Source: Chloroflexota bacterium
Lineage (GTDB): Bacteria > Chloroflexota > Dehalococcoidia > Tepidiformales > Tepidiformaceae
Assembly: GCA_026705605.1 (NCBI GenBank)
Contig: JAPPAK010000007.1
Location: forward strand, 62,001 to 126,000
Length of the DNA: 64,000 bases
Direction: 5' to 3'
Part shown: positions 26,194 to 36,661 of the stretch, piece after piece
Numbering within the stretch: position 1 is the stretch's first letter
How the letters are laid out: each line of letters starts with the position of its first letter
Translations under genes and position numbers: made by a program
The notes under the pieces: model-generated
Databases searched by the model: none
The model's input: the letters and a program-made list of their open reading frames with translations, nothing else
What the model was told of the DNA's origin: nothing

Positions 26194-27056
26194 CAGGATG
26201 CTCCCGCTTGCGCGAGTCCGGGGACCGCGCGCTCTTCGAGGAAGGCCACGAACTCCGCGACGGCGCTGTCCGCGAAGGGAATGTCGCCGATCTCGCGGTC
26301 ATTCGGATTGCCCAGCCCGTGGTAGTCGCTCCCGCCCGAGCGGGCCAGGCCGAGCTTCTCCGAGAGCGCCTCGTGCGCGGCTATGGTTTCCGCGTCGTAG
26401 AACTTGTAGTACGTCTCGATGCCGTCGAGTCCCATCCCCGTGAGTTCGGCCACGCGTTCCTCGTAGTTTTCCCCGAGGTAGATGGGATGCGCCACGAAGA
26501 CCGCCCCGCCCGCTTCGTGCAGCAGCGCGATCGCTTCCGCCGGCGTCAGCCGGTCGCGTGTGATGTGGGCGGGCTTGCCGTCACCGAGCCATGTGCCGAA
26601 TGCCTCTGCCACGCTCCCCACGTACCCCGCCTCGACGAGCGCGCGCGCCACGTGGGGTCGCCCGACGCTCGCATCACCGGCGATCTCCTGCACCCGCTCG
26701 ACATCAAGAGTGACTCCGTGCTCGCCCAGCACGCGCACCATGCGCTTCATGCGCCCCACCCGGCCCTCGCGCTGCTCGCTCAGGTAGGCCTGCAGCGGCC
26801 CGTGCCCGATGTCGAACCCGAAGCCGAGCAAGTGCGCATCCGCCCCGTCGATGTCCACGCTCAGCTCGATGCCGGAGATGAGGCGCAGTCCAACCCGCTC
26901 CGCGGCGGCGCCCGCTTCCTCCAACCCTTCAGTCGTGTCGTGGTCGGTCAACGCAAGCGTACGTACGCCGTTCGCCGCCGCTGTTTCCATCACCCACGTA
27001 GGGCTGTGCACGCCGTCGGAGGCGGTGCTGTGCATGTGGAAGTCGCCGATCGCCAC
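26193..27056 (-). CDS. PHP-domain phosphoesterase
   Basis: The 287-residue protein has the PHP metal motif DFHMHSTASDGVHSP, LALTDHDTTEG, ISGIELSVDIDGADAHLLGF, VFVAHPIYLG and the late SGGSDYHG. This matches the RNase AM / nucleoside bisphosphate phosphatase (YciV/TrpH) group, which acts on RNA 5' ends or pAp. It follows rny by eight bases, so it may work with RNase Y in RNA decay. Confidence 0.85.
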   Translation of the reverse strand: MAIGDFHMHSTASDGVHSPTWVMETAAANGVRTLALTDHDTTEGLEEAGAAAERVGLRLISGIELSVDIDGADAHLLGFGFDIGHGPLQAYLSEQREGRVGRMKRMVRVLGEHGVTLDVERVQEIAGDASVGRPHVARALVEAGYVGSVAEAFGTWLGDGKPAHITRDRLTPAEAIALLHEAGGAVFVAHPIYLGENYEERVAELTGMGLDGIETYYKFYDAETIAAHEALSEKLGLARSGGSDYHGLGNPNDREIGDIPFADSAVAEFVAFLEERAVPGLAQAGAS

Positions 27057-27064
27057 GTTGCCGC

Positions 27065-28594
27065 CTAACGCGCGTACTCCGTCGCGCGCGTCTCCCGCAC
27101 GACGGTCACCTTGATCTGTCCCGGGTAGTCGACGCTCTCCTCGATCTTCTGGCTCACGTCGCGCGCGATGCGCATCGATTCGAGGTCGTCGACCTGCTCG
27201 GGGCTGACAACGATCCGGAGCTCGCGGCCCGCCTGGATGGCGAACGCCTGCTCCACGCCCTTCTGGTCCTTCGCGATCTCTTCAAGCGTCTCGAGCCGCT
27301 TCACGTAGCTGTCGAGCGATTCGCGCCGCGCGCCGGGGCGCCCGCCGCTGATGGCGTCCGCCATCTGCACGATCACGGCCTCCACCGTGCCGAGCTCGAC
27401 CTCCTCGTGGTGCGCCTCGATGCAGTGCGCGACCTCCTCGCGGATGCGGTAGCGCCGCGCGATGTCCGCCCCGATGAGGGCGTGCGTCCCCTCGACCTCG
27501 TGGTCGACGGCTTTCCCGAGGTCGTGCAGGAAGCCGCCGGCGCGCGCGATGTCTTCGTCGGCGCCCACTTCCCGCGCGATCATCGCGGCGATATGCGCCG
27601 TCTCGACGGAGTGGCGCATGACGTTCTGGCCGTAGCTCGTGCGGTACCGCAACCGCCCCAGAGTCTTCATCACCTCGGGGTGCAGGTTGAGCACGTCCGC
27701 CTCCGCCGCTGCCGCCTCCGCCGATTCGGCCATCGTCGTTTCGACGTTGCGCTGCGCCTTCGAGACCGCCTCTTCGATGCGGGTCGGGTGGATGCGGCCG
27801 TCCTGAACAAGGCCGGCGAGCGCCACCCGCGCGACCTCGCGCCTCACCGGGTCGAACGAGCTGATCGTCACGGCGTCGGGCGTGTCGTCGATGATCAGGT
27901 CGACGCCCGTCGCGGCCTCGATGGCGCGGATGTTGCGCCCCTCGCGCCCGATGATGCGCCCCTTCATGTCATCGCTGCCGATGGGCACGACGGAAACGGT
28001 TGTCTCCGCGGTCACCTCGCCTGCGTACCGCTGGATCGCCGTGGCAATGACGTCGCGGGCGCGCGTCGCCGCGGTCTGCTCCGCTTCGCGCTCCATCTCT
28101 CGAACGCGGCGGCTTGCTTCGTCCCGGATTTCATCATCCACGGCGGCGAGAAGCTGTTCGCGAGCCTCTTCGCGGCTCAGCCCGCTGACGCGCTCGATGG
28201 CGCGCTCCTGCTCCGCACGCAACTCCGCCATGTCTTCCTCGGAAGCGCGTAGCGCCTCCGACCGGTCCTGCAGGGCAATTTCGCGCGAATCAATCCCCTC
28301 GGCCTTGCGGTCGAGGTTCTCCTCGCGCTGGGAGAGGCGGTTTTCCGTCCGCGAGAGCTCCGAACGCCACTCGCGGATATTGGCTTCTGCTTCGTTTCTG
28401 AGCTTGAGCGCCTCCTCCTTGGTTTCCAGCTCAAGCTCGCGGCTCTTGGTTTCGGCCTCAGAGAGTATCTGCCGGGCGTCCTCCTCCGCCTGCTGCAATG
28501 AGTGTTGCGCAGAGCGGCGGCGAAGGACGTAGCCCACGCCGATCCCGATCAGAATGCCCACGAGGCCGGCGACAACGGCAATGATCGCCGGCAT
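27065..28594 (-). CDS. rny: Ribonuclease Y
   Basis: The 509-residue protein has an N-terminal membrane helix (AIIAVVAGLVGILIGIGVGY), a long coiled coil (about 30-190), a KH domain with DMKGRIIGREGRNIRAIE, and an HD domain with QNVMRHSVETAHIAAMIA and FLHDLGKAVDHE. It cuts mRNA at the membrane. ATG 28594 is preceded by GGAG at six bases; a GTG/ATG-type start further upstream would add residues before the membrane helix without support. Confidence 0.95.
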   Translation of the reverse strand: MPAIIAVVAGLVGILIGIGVGYVLRRRSAQHSLQQAEEDARQILSEAETKSRELELETKEEALKLRNEAEANIREWRSELSRTENRLSQREENLDRKAEGIDSREIALQDRSEALRASEEDMAELRAEQERAIERVSGLSREEAREQLLAAVDDEIRDEASRRVREMEREAEQTAATRARDVIATAIQRYAGEVTAETTVSVVPIGSDDMKGRIIGREGRNIRAIEAATGVDLIIDDTPDAVTISSFDPVRREVARVALAGLVQDGRIHPTRIEEAVSKAQRNVETTMAESAEAAAAEADVLNLHPEVMKTLGRLRYRTSYGQNVMRHSVETAHIAAMIAREVGADEDIARAGGFLHDLGKAVDHEVEGTHALIGADIARRYRIREEVAHCIEAHHEEVELGTVEAVIVQMADAISGGRPGARRESLDSYVKRLETLEEIAKDQKGVEQAFAIQAGRELRIVVSPEQVDDLESMRIARDVSQKIEESVDYPGQIKVTVVRETRATEYAR

Positions 28595-28734
28595 GGTCTT
28601 GCTCCAGGTGAATCGCAAGTTGCGACATCGTGTTCCCAAAGCGGCGGTGCGCCGCTCTCGGGCGATGGTACGTGTCTTGCCAAGAAGCCGTCAAAGCTTT
28701 CATGGTGCAATGAGCGCCACCCGAGGGCGTGCCC

Positions 28735-29394
28735 CTACCGCCGGTCGGACTCCGGTGCGGTCTCGTTCCAGACCGTTCGCACCGCCTCCTGGATGTCGTC
28801 GTAGGCGAACCCCCGACGCCGCAGAAAGCCCCCGAGCCGCTGGCTGAACACCCGGAATTCGAGGTCCGCCAATCGGTGCGCCCGGCCCCGCGCCACCGCC
28901 AGGGCGGCCGTTCGGTCGTCCACCGACAACACCGCCTCATCGGCCACTTCGGCCTGAACGCCCTTGCCCAGCAATTCGTAGCGCAGGAGGCGCTGGCCGC
29001 GCGGTGCGCTCGACTGCCGCTCCCCCACCCACGACTGTGCGAACGCCTCGTCATCCACCAGGCCCGTCCCCCTCAGCCGCTCCACCTCTTCCTCGATGAT
29101 GTCCGCTGGGATGCGCCGCTGCCGCAGGTACGTGCGCAACTCCTTCTCGCTGCGGGGTCGGCGCGACAGGTGACGGAGCGCTCCGTTGTGCGCAGTCTGG
29201 CGGTACTTCTCAAGGTCCAGCTTCTTTCGCGCCTTGTGGTCGAAGATGTCCCCTTCGCGTATCCCCGCCAGCTTGAGCGCTTCCGCCTGCACGATGACGG
29301 TCTCGCCGTCGCTTGTGGTCAGCACGGCAGGCCCCTCCGGCCGCCGCTTGATCGCCGTGACCCGGGGAGGTCCGTCCCGTTCATCCGGGGACAT
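28735..29394 (-). CDS. recX: RecX regulatory protein
   Basis: The 219-residue protein has the RecX three-helix repeats: ALRHLSRRPRSEKELRTYL, VERLRGTGLVDDEAFAQSWV and LGGFLRRRGFAYDDIQEAV. RecX binds RecA filaments and limits them. It starts eight bases after recA on the same strand. The N-terminal 70 residues form a separate small domain seen in some RecX proteins. Confidence 0.92.
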   Translation of the reverse strand: MSPDERDGPPRVTAIKRRPEGPAVLTTSDGETVIVQAEALKLAGIREGDIFDHKARKKLDLEKYRQTAHNGALRHLSRRPRSEKELRTYLRQRRIPADIIEEEVERLRGTGLVDDEAFAQSWVGERQSSAPRGQRLLRYELLGKGVQAEVADEAVLSVDDRTAALAVARGRAHRLADLEFRVFSQRLGGFLRRRGFAYDDIQEAVRTVWNETAPESDRR

Positions 29395-29402
29395 CGAACC
29401 GC

Positions 29403-30482
<1,080 letters not shown>

Positions 30483-30511
30483 GGGGTGTCCCTCCCCGCT
30501 GTGTTGGACCG

Positions 30512-30539
30512 CATGCTACGGGAATAGAACGTATGTACG
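30512..30539 (-). promoter_or_regulatory. recA: recA promoter with LexA (SOS) box
   Basis: Bases 30526-30539 read AGAACGTATGTACG on the plus strand and match 12 of 14 positions of the Gram-positive SOS consensus CGAACRNRYGTTCG. On the minus strand TAGCAT (30517-30512) is a likely -10, and the box sits where it would block RNA polymerase. Confidence 0.7.
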
Positions 30540-30556
30540 CAACCACCTCGGCCTGA

Positions 30557-31321
30557 CTAGAACACGTCGAACAGGTTGAACCGGGGCCCGTCCTTGCAGC
30601 ACAGCCGAACGCCGTGGCGGGTGAAGATCGCGCACCCGTAGCAGAGTCCCCAGCCGCAGGGCATGTTCTCTTCCATCAGGATCTCGGGACGCTGGCGCCG
30701 ACCGTTCTGCCGCAACGCCTCCGCCATCGACGCGAACATCGGGTTCGGACCGCACGCGTACAGCCTGCTCGACCACGCCACGTACTCGTCCAGGTGCTCC
30801 GTGACCCGCCCCCGCAGCCCCTGCGATCCATCCTCCGTCACGACCACGTACTCGACCTCGCTCGGCCAGGCCGAAGCCGGCAGGAGTTGTGAGGCCGTCC
30901 GTGCGCCCATCATCGCTGTCACCTGGTGCCCCTGCGCCAGTGCCACCTCGGCAAGGTCGACCATCGGCGCGACGCCCACGCCCCCTGCCACCAGCAGCAG
31001 ATTCCCGGAGCCGTCGGGAAGCCGGAAGCCGTTCCCGAGCGGGCCGTAGAGCGACACCGTGTCCCCCCGGCGGCGCCCTGCCAGCCAGGCCGTCCCTCGC
31101 CCCGCGACTGTGTAGAGCAGCGCGATCCGCCCCTCCTGCGCGCGGTGGTAGCTGAACGCGCGTGAGAACTCGGGATCTCCACCTTCGGCGGAGCAGCGCA
31201 CCATCACGAACTGTCCGGGCGTGTGTCCCGCCGCCGCCAGGTTGGGTGCATCGAGCCAGATGACGTAGCCGCCTTCGTAGCACGGCTCGTTCGAGAGGAC
31301 CGTCGCCTCTTCGCGGATCAT
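30557..31321 (-). CDS. pyrK: Dihydroorotate dehydrogenase electron-transfer subunit
   Basis: The 254-residue protein has an FAD domain (GQFVMVRCSAEGGDPEFSRAF), an NAD domain (NLLLVAGGVGVAPMVDLAE) and a C-terminal [2Fe-2S] site with CGWGLCYGC and a fourth cysteine. PyrK passes electrons from PyrD to NAD. Its ATG overlaps the carB stop by four bases. The partner pyrD is not in this window, since recA follows. Confidence 0.92.
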   Translation of the reverse strand: MIREEATVLSNEPCYEGGYVIWLDAPNLAAAGHTPGQFVMVRCSAEGGDPEFSRAFSYHRAQEGRIALLYTVAGRGTAWLAGRRRGDTVSLYGPLGNGFRLPDGSGNLLLVAGGVGVAPMVDLAEVALAQGHQVTAMMGARTASQLLPASAWPSEVEYVVVTEDGSQGLRGRVTEHLDEYVAWSSRLYACGPNPMFASMAEALRQNGRRQRPEILMEENMPCGWGLCYGCAIFTRHGVRLCCKDGPRFNLFDVF

Positions 31322-34300
31322 CGCGCCACGTACTCGTCCAGCCGCGCGACCTCCGGCGTCACGGTCCCGCGCATCGTCTCGATGGCCGCCCGCGCCGTGT
31401 CGATCGACGTGAAGCAGGGGATGCGCTTCTCCGCCGCCGCCCGCCGGATGTGGAAGCCGTCCCGCAACGAACCCGTCATGCGGTTCTCGGACGTGTTCAG
31501 CACACAGCGAACCGTACCGTCCTCGATCACGTCCACCACGTTCGGATGAGTGCCGCTCAGCACCTTCGTCACGACCGTTGAGGGGATGCCGAGCCCGTCC
31601 AGCATCGCCCCCGTGCCCTCCGTCGCGTAGAGATCGCAGCCGGCGTCGTGGAGCGCGTGGACAAGCGACAGCGCCTCAGCCTTCGTCTGGTCGCTCAACG
31701 AAAGAAGCACGGGCGTCCCTGGCTCCAGCGCCAGGTCCGAGGCGACGAGCGCCTTCGCCAGCGCAGGCTCGTAGGTGCTGTCGATGCCCATCACCTCGCC
31801 CGTGCTCTTCATCTCCGGCCCGAGGTACGTGTCAACCTCCGCCAGTTTCGACATCGAGAAGACGGGCGCCTTCACCGCCACCAGGTTCCGTTCCGGCCAG
31901 AGGCCGCCGTCGTACCCCTGGCTCTCCAGCGACTCGCCGCACATGGCTCGCACCGCCAGCTGCACCATGGGCACGCCCGTCACCTTCGAGATGAACGGTA
32001 CCGTGCGGCTCGCCCGCGGATTCACCTCCAGCACGTACACCTGCGGCGCCCCCGAGGCATCCCTGGGCAACACCACGTACTGGATGTTCGTAAGCCCGAT
32101 GGCGCCCATGCCGAGCACGATCTGCTCCGTGTGGCGGCAGATGGTCTCCCGCTCCTCGTCGTCCAGGTGGACCGGCGGGTAGACCGCCATCGAGTCGCCC
32201 GAGTGCACTCCCGCCCGCTCGATGTGCTCCATGATCCCGGGGATGAGGACGCGCTCACCGTCGCAGATCGCGTCCACCTCCACCTCCCGGCCCTCCAGGT
32301 ACTTGTCGATCAGGATCGGCCGCCCCTCCGCCGCCTCAGCCGCCTGCGCCAGGAACCCGACCATCTCCCGCGGGTTCTGCACGATCTCCATCGCCCGCCC
32401 CCCGAGCACGTACGAGGGCCGCACGAGCACCGGGTAGCCGATCGTCTGCGCCGTCTTCAGCCCCTCCTCCAGCGTGCGTACCGCCGCGCCTGGAGGCTGG
32501 GGAATCCCGAGGTTCTGCAGGAACCGCTCGAACAGCTCGCGGTCCTCTGCCGTATCGATCGCCTCCGCGCTCGACCCGATGATTCCCTGTCCCGCCCGCC
32601 ACAGCGGCTCCGCCAGGTTCACCGCCGTCTGCCCGCCGAACTGCACGATGCTCGTCGGCGTCTCGCCCGTTTCCCCCGCCTCGTTCTCGAGGATGTTGCG
32701 AACCGCCTCCTCGTCCAGCGGCTCGAAGTAGAGCCGGTCGCTCGTGTCGAAGTCCGTCGAGACCGTCTCCGGGTTCGAGTTCACCAAGATCGCCCGCCGC
32801 CCCGCGTCCTGGAGCGCCCAGGCCGCGTGCACGCTCGCGTAGTCGAACTCGATCCCCTGCCCGATCCTGATTGGCCCGCTCCCCAGCACCACCGTCGAGA
32901 CGCCTGGCTCCGGCGTCGCCTCGTTCTCCTGCTCGTAGGTCGAATAGAAGTAGGGCGTGAACGCATCGAACTCGGCCGCGCAGGTGTCGACCATCTTGTA
33001 CACCGGTCGCATCCCGAGCTGGAGGCGCAGTTCGCGCACGTGCTCCGCGAGCCGGTCGGCGAGTTGCCCCACCATCTCGTCGCTGAACCCCATCTGCTTC
33101 GCTTCCAGCAGCAGGTCGGCGTCGAGCGGCTCCGAGAGCAGCCGGCGCTCCACCCCCACGATCCGCTGCAGGCGCTCCAGGAACCACGGGTCGACCCCCG
33201 TCTCCGTCGCGAGGTCGGCGACCGGCACGTCCCGCCGCAGCGCCGCCATCAGCGCCCAGAGGCGCGTGTCCGTTGCCCGCAGATCGATGGCCTTGGCGTC
33301 GCGCCACGCCGCGTCCTCCCAAAGCAACGTTCGCCGTCCGAACTCGAGCGAGCGCACGGCCTTGTTCAACGCGCCCTCGAAGGTGCGGTCGATCGCCATT
33401 ACCTCGCCGGTGGCCTTCATCTGTGTGCCCAGTCCCCGGTCGCCCAGGGCGAACTTGTCGAAGGGCCAGCGCGGAATCTTGACGACGCAGTAGTCGAGCG
33501 CTGGCTCGAACGCCGCCGTCGTGCGCTGCGTAACCGCGTTCGGGATCTCGTCGAGCGTCTTGCCGCAGGCGATCTTCGCCGCCACCCGTGCGATCGGGTA
33601 CCCGGTTGCCTTCGAGGCAAGGGCCGACGAGCGCGAGACGCGTGGGTTCACCTCGATCACGAAGTACGGAAGCGGTTCGCTCGGGTCACCCTCCCAGTCG
33701 CGTACGTCCTTGCGCGGCGCCATCGAGAACTGGATGTTGCAGCCGCCCTCGATGCCGAGCTCGTCGATGATGCGTAGCGCCGCCGAGCGCAGCATCTGGT
33801 AGTCCTTGTCCGTCAACGTCTGTGAGGGCGCGACCACGATTGAGTCGCCCGTGTGGACGCCCATCGGGTCGAGGTTCTCCATGTTGCAGATCGTCACGCA
33901 GTTGCCCGCGCTGTCCCGCATGACCTCGTACTCGACTTCTTTCCAGCCGCCGAGGTAGCGCTCGACCAGCACCTGCGTGATCGGGCTGGCCGCCAGGCCG
34001 CTCGTCGCGATCGTGCGCAGCTCTTCCGGCGTGAAGGCGATGCCTCCACCCGTCCCGCCGAGCGTGTAGGCGGGTCGGATTACCACTGGCAGCCCGATCC
34101 GCTCCGCCGCCGCCTCGCACGCCTCGACCGTCTCGCAGGGCTCGCTCTCGAGCACGGGCTCGCCGATCTTCGCCAGCAGGTCGTTGAACAGCTCCCGGTC
34201 CTCCGCTCGCCGGATCGACTCCAGCGGCGTGCCCAGCAGCTTCACGTTGTACTTCTCGAGAATCCCCGCGTTCGCGAGGTCCACAGCGAGGTTGAGGCCG

Positions 34301-34572
34301 GTCTGGCCCCCGAGCGTCGGTAGCAGGCCGTCCGGCCGCTCCCGGGCGATGATGCGCTCGATCGTCGGCACCGTGAGCGGTTCGATGTAGACCGCATCCG
34401 CCACGTCGAGGTCGGTCATGATCGTGGCCGGATTCGAGTTCACGAGGATGCTGCGCACCCCCTCCTCGCGCACGGCCTTGCAGGCCTGCGTGCCGGCGTA
34501 GTCGAACTCCGCCGCCTGCCCAATGACGATCGCGCCGGAGCCGATGATCAGGACGCTTTCCGGCTTCGTCAT
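31318..34572 (-). CDS. carB: Carbamoyl-phosphate synthase large subunit
   Basis: The 1084-residue protein has two ATP-grasp halves (first from KPESVLIIGSGAIVIGQAAE, second from VVLGSGPIRIGQGIEFDYA near residue 560) and a C-terminal MGS-like regulatory domain. It makes carbamoyl phosphate from ammonia, bicarbonate and ATP, with CarA supplying ammonia. ATG 34572 is preceded by GGAGGG and overlaps the stop of the membrane protein gene (ATGA). Two unrelated genes separate it from carA. Confidence 0.96.
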   Translation of the reverse strand: MTKPESVLIIGSGAIVIGQAAEFDYAGTQACKAVREEGVRSILVNSNPATIMTDLDVADAVYIEPLTVPTIERIIARERPDGLLPTLGGQTGLNLAVDLANAGILEKYNVKLLGTPLESIRRAEDRELFNDLLAKIGEPVLESEPCETVEACEAAAERIGLPVVIRPAYTLGGTGGGIAFTPEELRTIATSGLAASPITQVLVERYLGGWKEVEYEVMRDSAGNCVTICNMENLDPMGVHTGDSIVVAPSQTLTDKDYQMLRSAALRIIDELGIEGGCNIQFSMAPRKDVRDWEGDPSEPLPYFVIEVNPRVSRSSALASKATGYPIARVAAKIACGKTLDEIPNAVTQRTTAAFEPALDYCVVKIPRWPFDKFALGDRGLGTQMKATGEVMAIDRTFEGALNKAVRSLEFGRRTLLWEDAAWRDAKAIDLRATDTRLWALMAALRRDVPVADLATETGVDPWFLERLQRIVGVERRLLSEPLDADLLLEAKQMGFSDEMVGQLADRLAEHVRELRLQLGMRPVYKMVDTCAAEFDAFTPYFYSTYEQENEATPEPGVSTVVLGSGPIRIGQGIEFDYASVHAAWALQDAGRRAILVNSNPETVSTDFDTSDRLYFEPLDEEAVRNILENEAGETGETPTSIVQFGGQTAVNLAEPLWRAGQGIIGSSAEAIDTAEDRELFERFLQNLGIPQPPGAAVRTLEEGLKTAQTIGYPVLVRPSYVLGGRAMEIVQNPREMVGFLAQAAEAAEGRPILIDKYLEGREVEVDAICDGERVLIPGIMEHIERAGVHSGDSMAVYPPVHLDDEERETICRHTEQIVLGMGAIGLTNIQYVVLPRDASGAPQVYVLEVNPRASRTVPFISKVTGVPMVQLAVRAMCGESLESQGYDGGLWPERNLVAVKAPVFSMSKLAEVDTYLGPEMKSTGEVMGIDSTYEPALAKALVASDLALEPGTPVLLSLSDQTKAEALSLVHALHDAGCDLYATEGTGAMLDGLGIPSTVVTKVLSGTHPNVVDVIEDGTVRCVLNTSENRMTGSLRDGFHIRRAAAEKRIPCFTSIDTARAAIETMRGTVTPEVARLDEYVAR

Positions 34573-35045
34573 CGCGCCCTCCCTCCGGCCCCGCGCCGCA
34601 TCAGCCACCCGAGCCCCTCCCGCAGCGGCGGCGTCGCGAGCAGGAGCAGCAGCAGCGGCGCGAGCACGGCCCCGCGGCCCGCCCCGTCCAGCACCAGCGC
34701 CCCCACGATCGCGCCCGTCGCGATGCCCGTCGCGACCGGAACCAGGTAGCGGCCGCCCTCTCGCGCCCCCTCGCCCAGCAGCACCAGCCCCAACATCCCC
34801 AGGAACAGCCCGGAAAGCCCGAGCCCGCCCGCGAACAGCAACGCCCAGAACCGCCCCGCCTCGTCGCCGGCCACGTTCTCGCCGGCGAAGGTCGCGACAA
34901 GGATGAACACCGCCATCGCGAGCGCCGTCGCCGCGAGGGCGATGAGCACGTCGGTCCAGCTCGCGGCCGCGCGCGACGCGTCGCGCCGGACGGCTCCGCC
35001 GCGCGTTGGCGGCAGGGGGCGGCGTGTGCTGCTCACGGCTGCCAT
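34569..35045 (-). CDS. Small membrane protein within the pyrimidine operon
   Basis: The 158-residue protein is unknown. It has four likely membrane helices (from about residue 33, VLIALAATALAMAVFILVAT, to about 145) and a basic C-terminal tail. Its ATG follows the GNAT stop with no gap and its stop overlaps carB, so it is fully embedded in the operon. A transport or anchoring role is only a guess. Confidence 0.75.
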   Translation of the reverse strand: MAAVSSTRRPLPPTRGGAVRRDASRAAASWTDVLIALAATALAMAVFILVATFAGENVAGDEAGRFWALLFAGGLGLSGLFLGMLGLVLLGEGAREGGRYLVPVATGIATGAIVGALVLDGAGRGAVLAPLLLLLLATPPLREGLGWLMRRGAGGRAR

Positions 35046-35498
35046 CTAAAGGGGCAGCTCGAACGTCATGTCGGGGTTGCGCAGGGGAACCATCCCCCCG
35101 ATCGAGGAAAGGAAGCTGAGCGCCGGCTCGTTGCCTTCCGGCAGCCGCCCGCGGATTCGGCGCAGGCCGCGCTCGCGCGCGAGCGCCAGCAGCTCTTCCG
35201 CGAGCTGCGTGGCGATGCCCCGCTGGCGGTGGTCCGGCAGCACCCAGACCCCGAGCTCCGCCGTCTCCGGTTCGTCGGGGCTCGCTTCGACCATCCCGAA
35301 CGCCACCGGAATCGACCCGTCCAGCGCGATCGCGGCGGCCCCGTGCTCCCCGATGCGCGAGAGCCAGCCTCGTGCCATGTCGGTGTCGAGGTTTGGCGGA
35401 AGGCTCGTGTTCGACTCGTCGCGCAGGGCGTGCGCGATGGAGGCGACGGCTGCCGCGTCGTCGCTTGTCGCCTGCCGCATCGCCGTCGTGCGCGTCAT
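35046..35498 (-). CDS. GNAT-family N-acetyltransferase
   Basis: The 150-residue protein has the GNAT acetyl-CoA loop VLPDHRQRGIATQLAEELLA and the following ARERGLRRIRGRLPEGNEPA. Acceptor unknown. AGGAGG precedes the ATG, which overlaps the carA stop by four bases. Its place between carA and carB is unusual; it could modify a pyrimidine enzyme or be a passenger. Confidence 0.82.
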   Translation of the reverse strand: MTRTTAMRQATSDDAAAVASIAHALRDESNTSLPPNLDTDMARGWLSRIGEHGAAAIALDGSIPVAFGMVEASPDEPETAELGVWVLPDHRQRGIATQLAEELLALARERGLRRIRGRLPEGNEPALSFLSSIGGMVPLRNPDMTFELPL

Positions 35499-36661
35499 CG
35501 CTTGCCTCCTGCCGAGTCCATCATCTCCACGAAGCGGTCGAACATATCCATGCTGTCGAGCGGCCCCGGACTCGCTTCTGAGTGGTACTGGATGGTCATC
35601 ACCGGCTCGTCGCGCATGCTGAGCCCTTCGACCGTGCCGTCGTTCAGGTTCACGTGGCTTACCGCCGCCGATGCCGCCAGACGCTCGGGGTCGACGGCGT
35701 AGCCGTGGTTCTGCGCCGTAATCGTCACCGTGCCCGTGCGCTCGTCGCGAACGGGGTGGTTCCCGCCCCGGTGCCCGAACGGCAGTTTGAAGGTGCCTGC
35801 TCCCAGCGCCCGCGCGATCACCTGGTGCCCCAGGCAGATGCCGAACAGGGGAACCCTCCCGATCAGCTTGCGGGTTTCCTCGACTTGCGCGTTCTGGACC
35901 TGTGGGTCGCCCGGCCCCGGCGACCACAGGACGCCGTCTGGCCTGAGCGCGAGCACCTCCTCCGCGTTCGCGTCGATGGGGAGAACGGTGACCTCGCAGT
36001 TTCGCGCGACGAGCGAACGCATGATGTTGCGTTTCACCCCGCCGTCGATGAGGGCCACCCGCTTCGGGCTCCCCGCCGCCTCCGCTCTCTCAGGCTTCAC
36101 GATTGCCTTGTTCGACCGCGACTCCATGGCAGGCCGGAGCTCGTGCTTCTCCGCGAACGACTCCCAGGCGTACTGCTCCGCCGTCGAGACCTGCGACGCC
36201 CAGTCGATGCCGTCATAGCCGGGGAGCGACTGAACGCGCTCCCGCGCCTCCTCGACCCGCTCCGTTGTGATCACGCCCAGCATCACCCCGTGACGCCGGA
36301 TGCGCCGCGTGATCGCGCGGGTGTCGACGCCATCGATAGCGACAACGCCGCGCTCGGCCAGGAACGTCGCGAGGTCGCTCGTCGAAAGCGGGTGGCTCGA
36401 GACCGGCGCCACCTCGCGCACGATCAATCCCCGTGGCTGGATCTGCCCTGACTCCTCCACCGCCGTGTCGACCCCGTAGTTCCCGATCATCGGGTAGGTC
36501 AGCGTGAGCAGTTGCCCCGCGTAGGAGGGGTCCGTCAGCATCTCCTGGTAGCCCGTCATCGAGGTGTTGAACACCACCTCGCCGCCCACCGACCCGGTCG
36601 CGCCCACCGCGCGGCCTTCGAACACGCCCCCGTCGGCGAGCACCAGCCTTGCGCTAGACAT
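35495..36661 (-). CDS. carA: Carbamoyl-phosphate synthase small subunit
   Basis: The 388-residue protein has the N-terminal CarA domain (FEGRAVGATGSVGGEVVFNT, GYQEMLTDPSYAGQLLTLTY) and a glutaminase domain with the nucleophile in FGICLGHQ and the His-Glu pair in QYHSEASPGP. It releases ammonia from glutamine for CarB. ATG 36661 overlaps the end of pyrC by eight bases. Confidence 0.96.
   Translation of the reverse strand: MSSARLVLADGGVFEGRAVGATGSVGGEVVFNTSMTGYQEMLTDPSYAGQLLTLTYPMIGNYGVDTAVEESGQIQPRGLIVREVAPVSSHPLSTSDLATFLAERGVVAIDGVDTRAITRRIRRHGVMLGVITTERVEEARERVQSLPGYDGIDWASQVSTAEQYAWESFAEKHELRPAMESRSNKAIVKPERAEAAGSPKRVALIDGGVKRNIMRSLVARNCEVTVLPIDANAEEVLALRPDGVLWSPGPGDPQVQNAQVEETRKLIGRVPLFGICLGHQVIARALGAGTFKLPFGHRGGNHPVRDERTGTVTITAQNHGYAVDPERLAASAAVSHVNLNDGTVEGLSMRDEPVMTIQYHSEASPGPLDSMDMFDRFVEMMDSAGGKR

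Noticed and set aside
28595-28734. A possible structured RNA between recX and rny
   Set aside because: Only a short GCGGCG/CGCCGC type stem is seen and no conserved motif is recognised.
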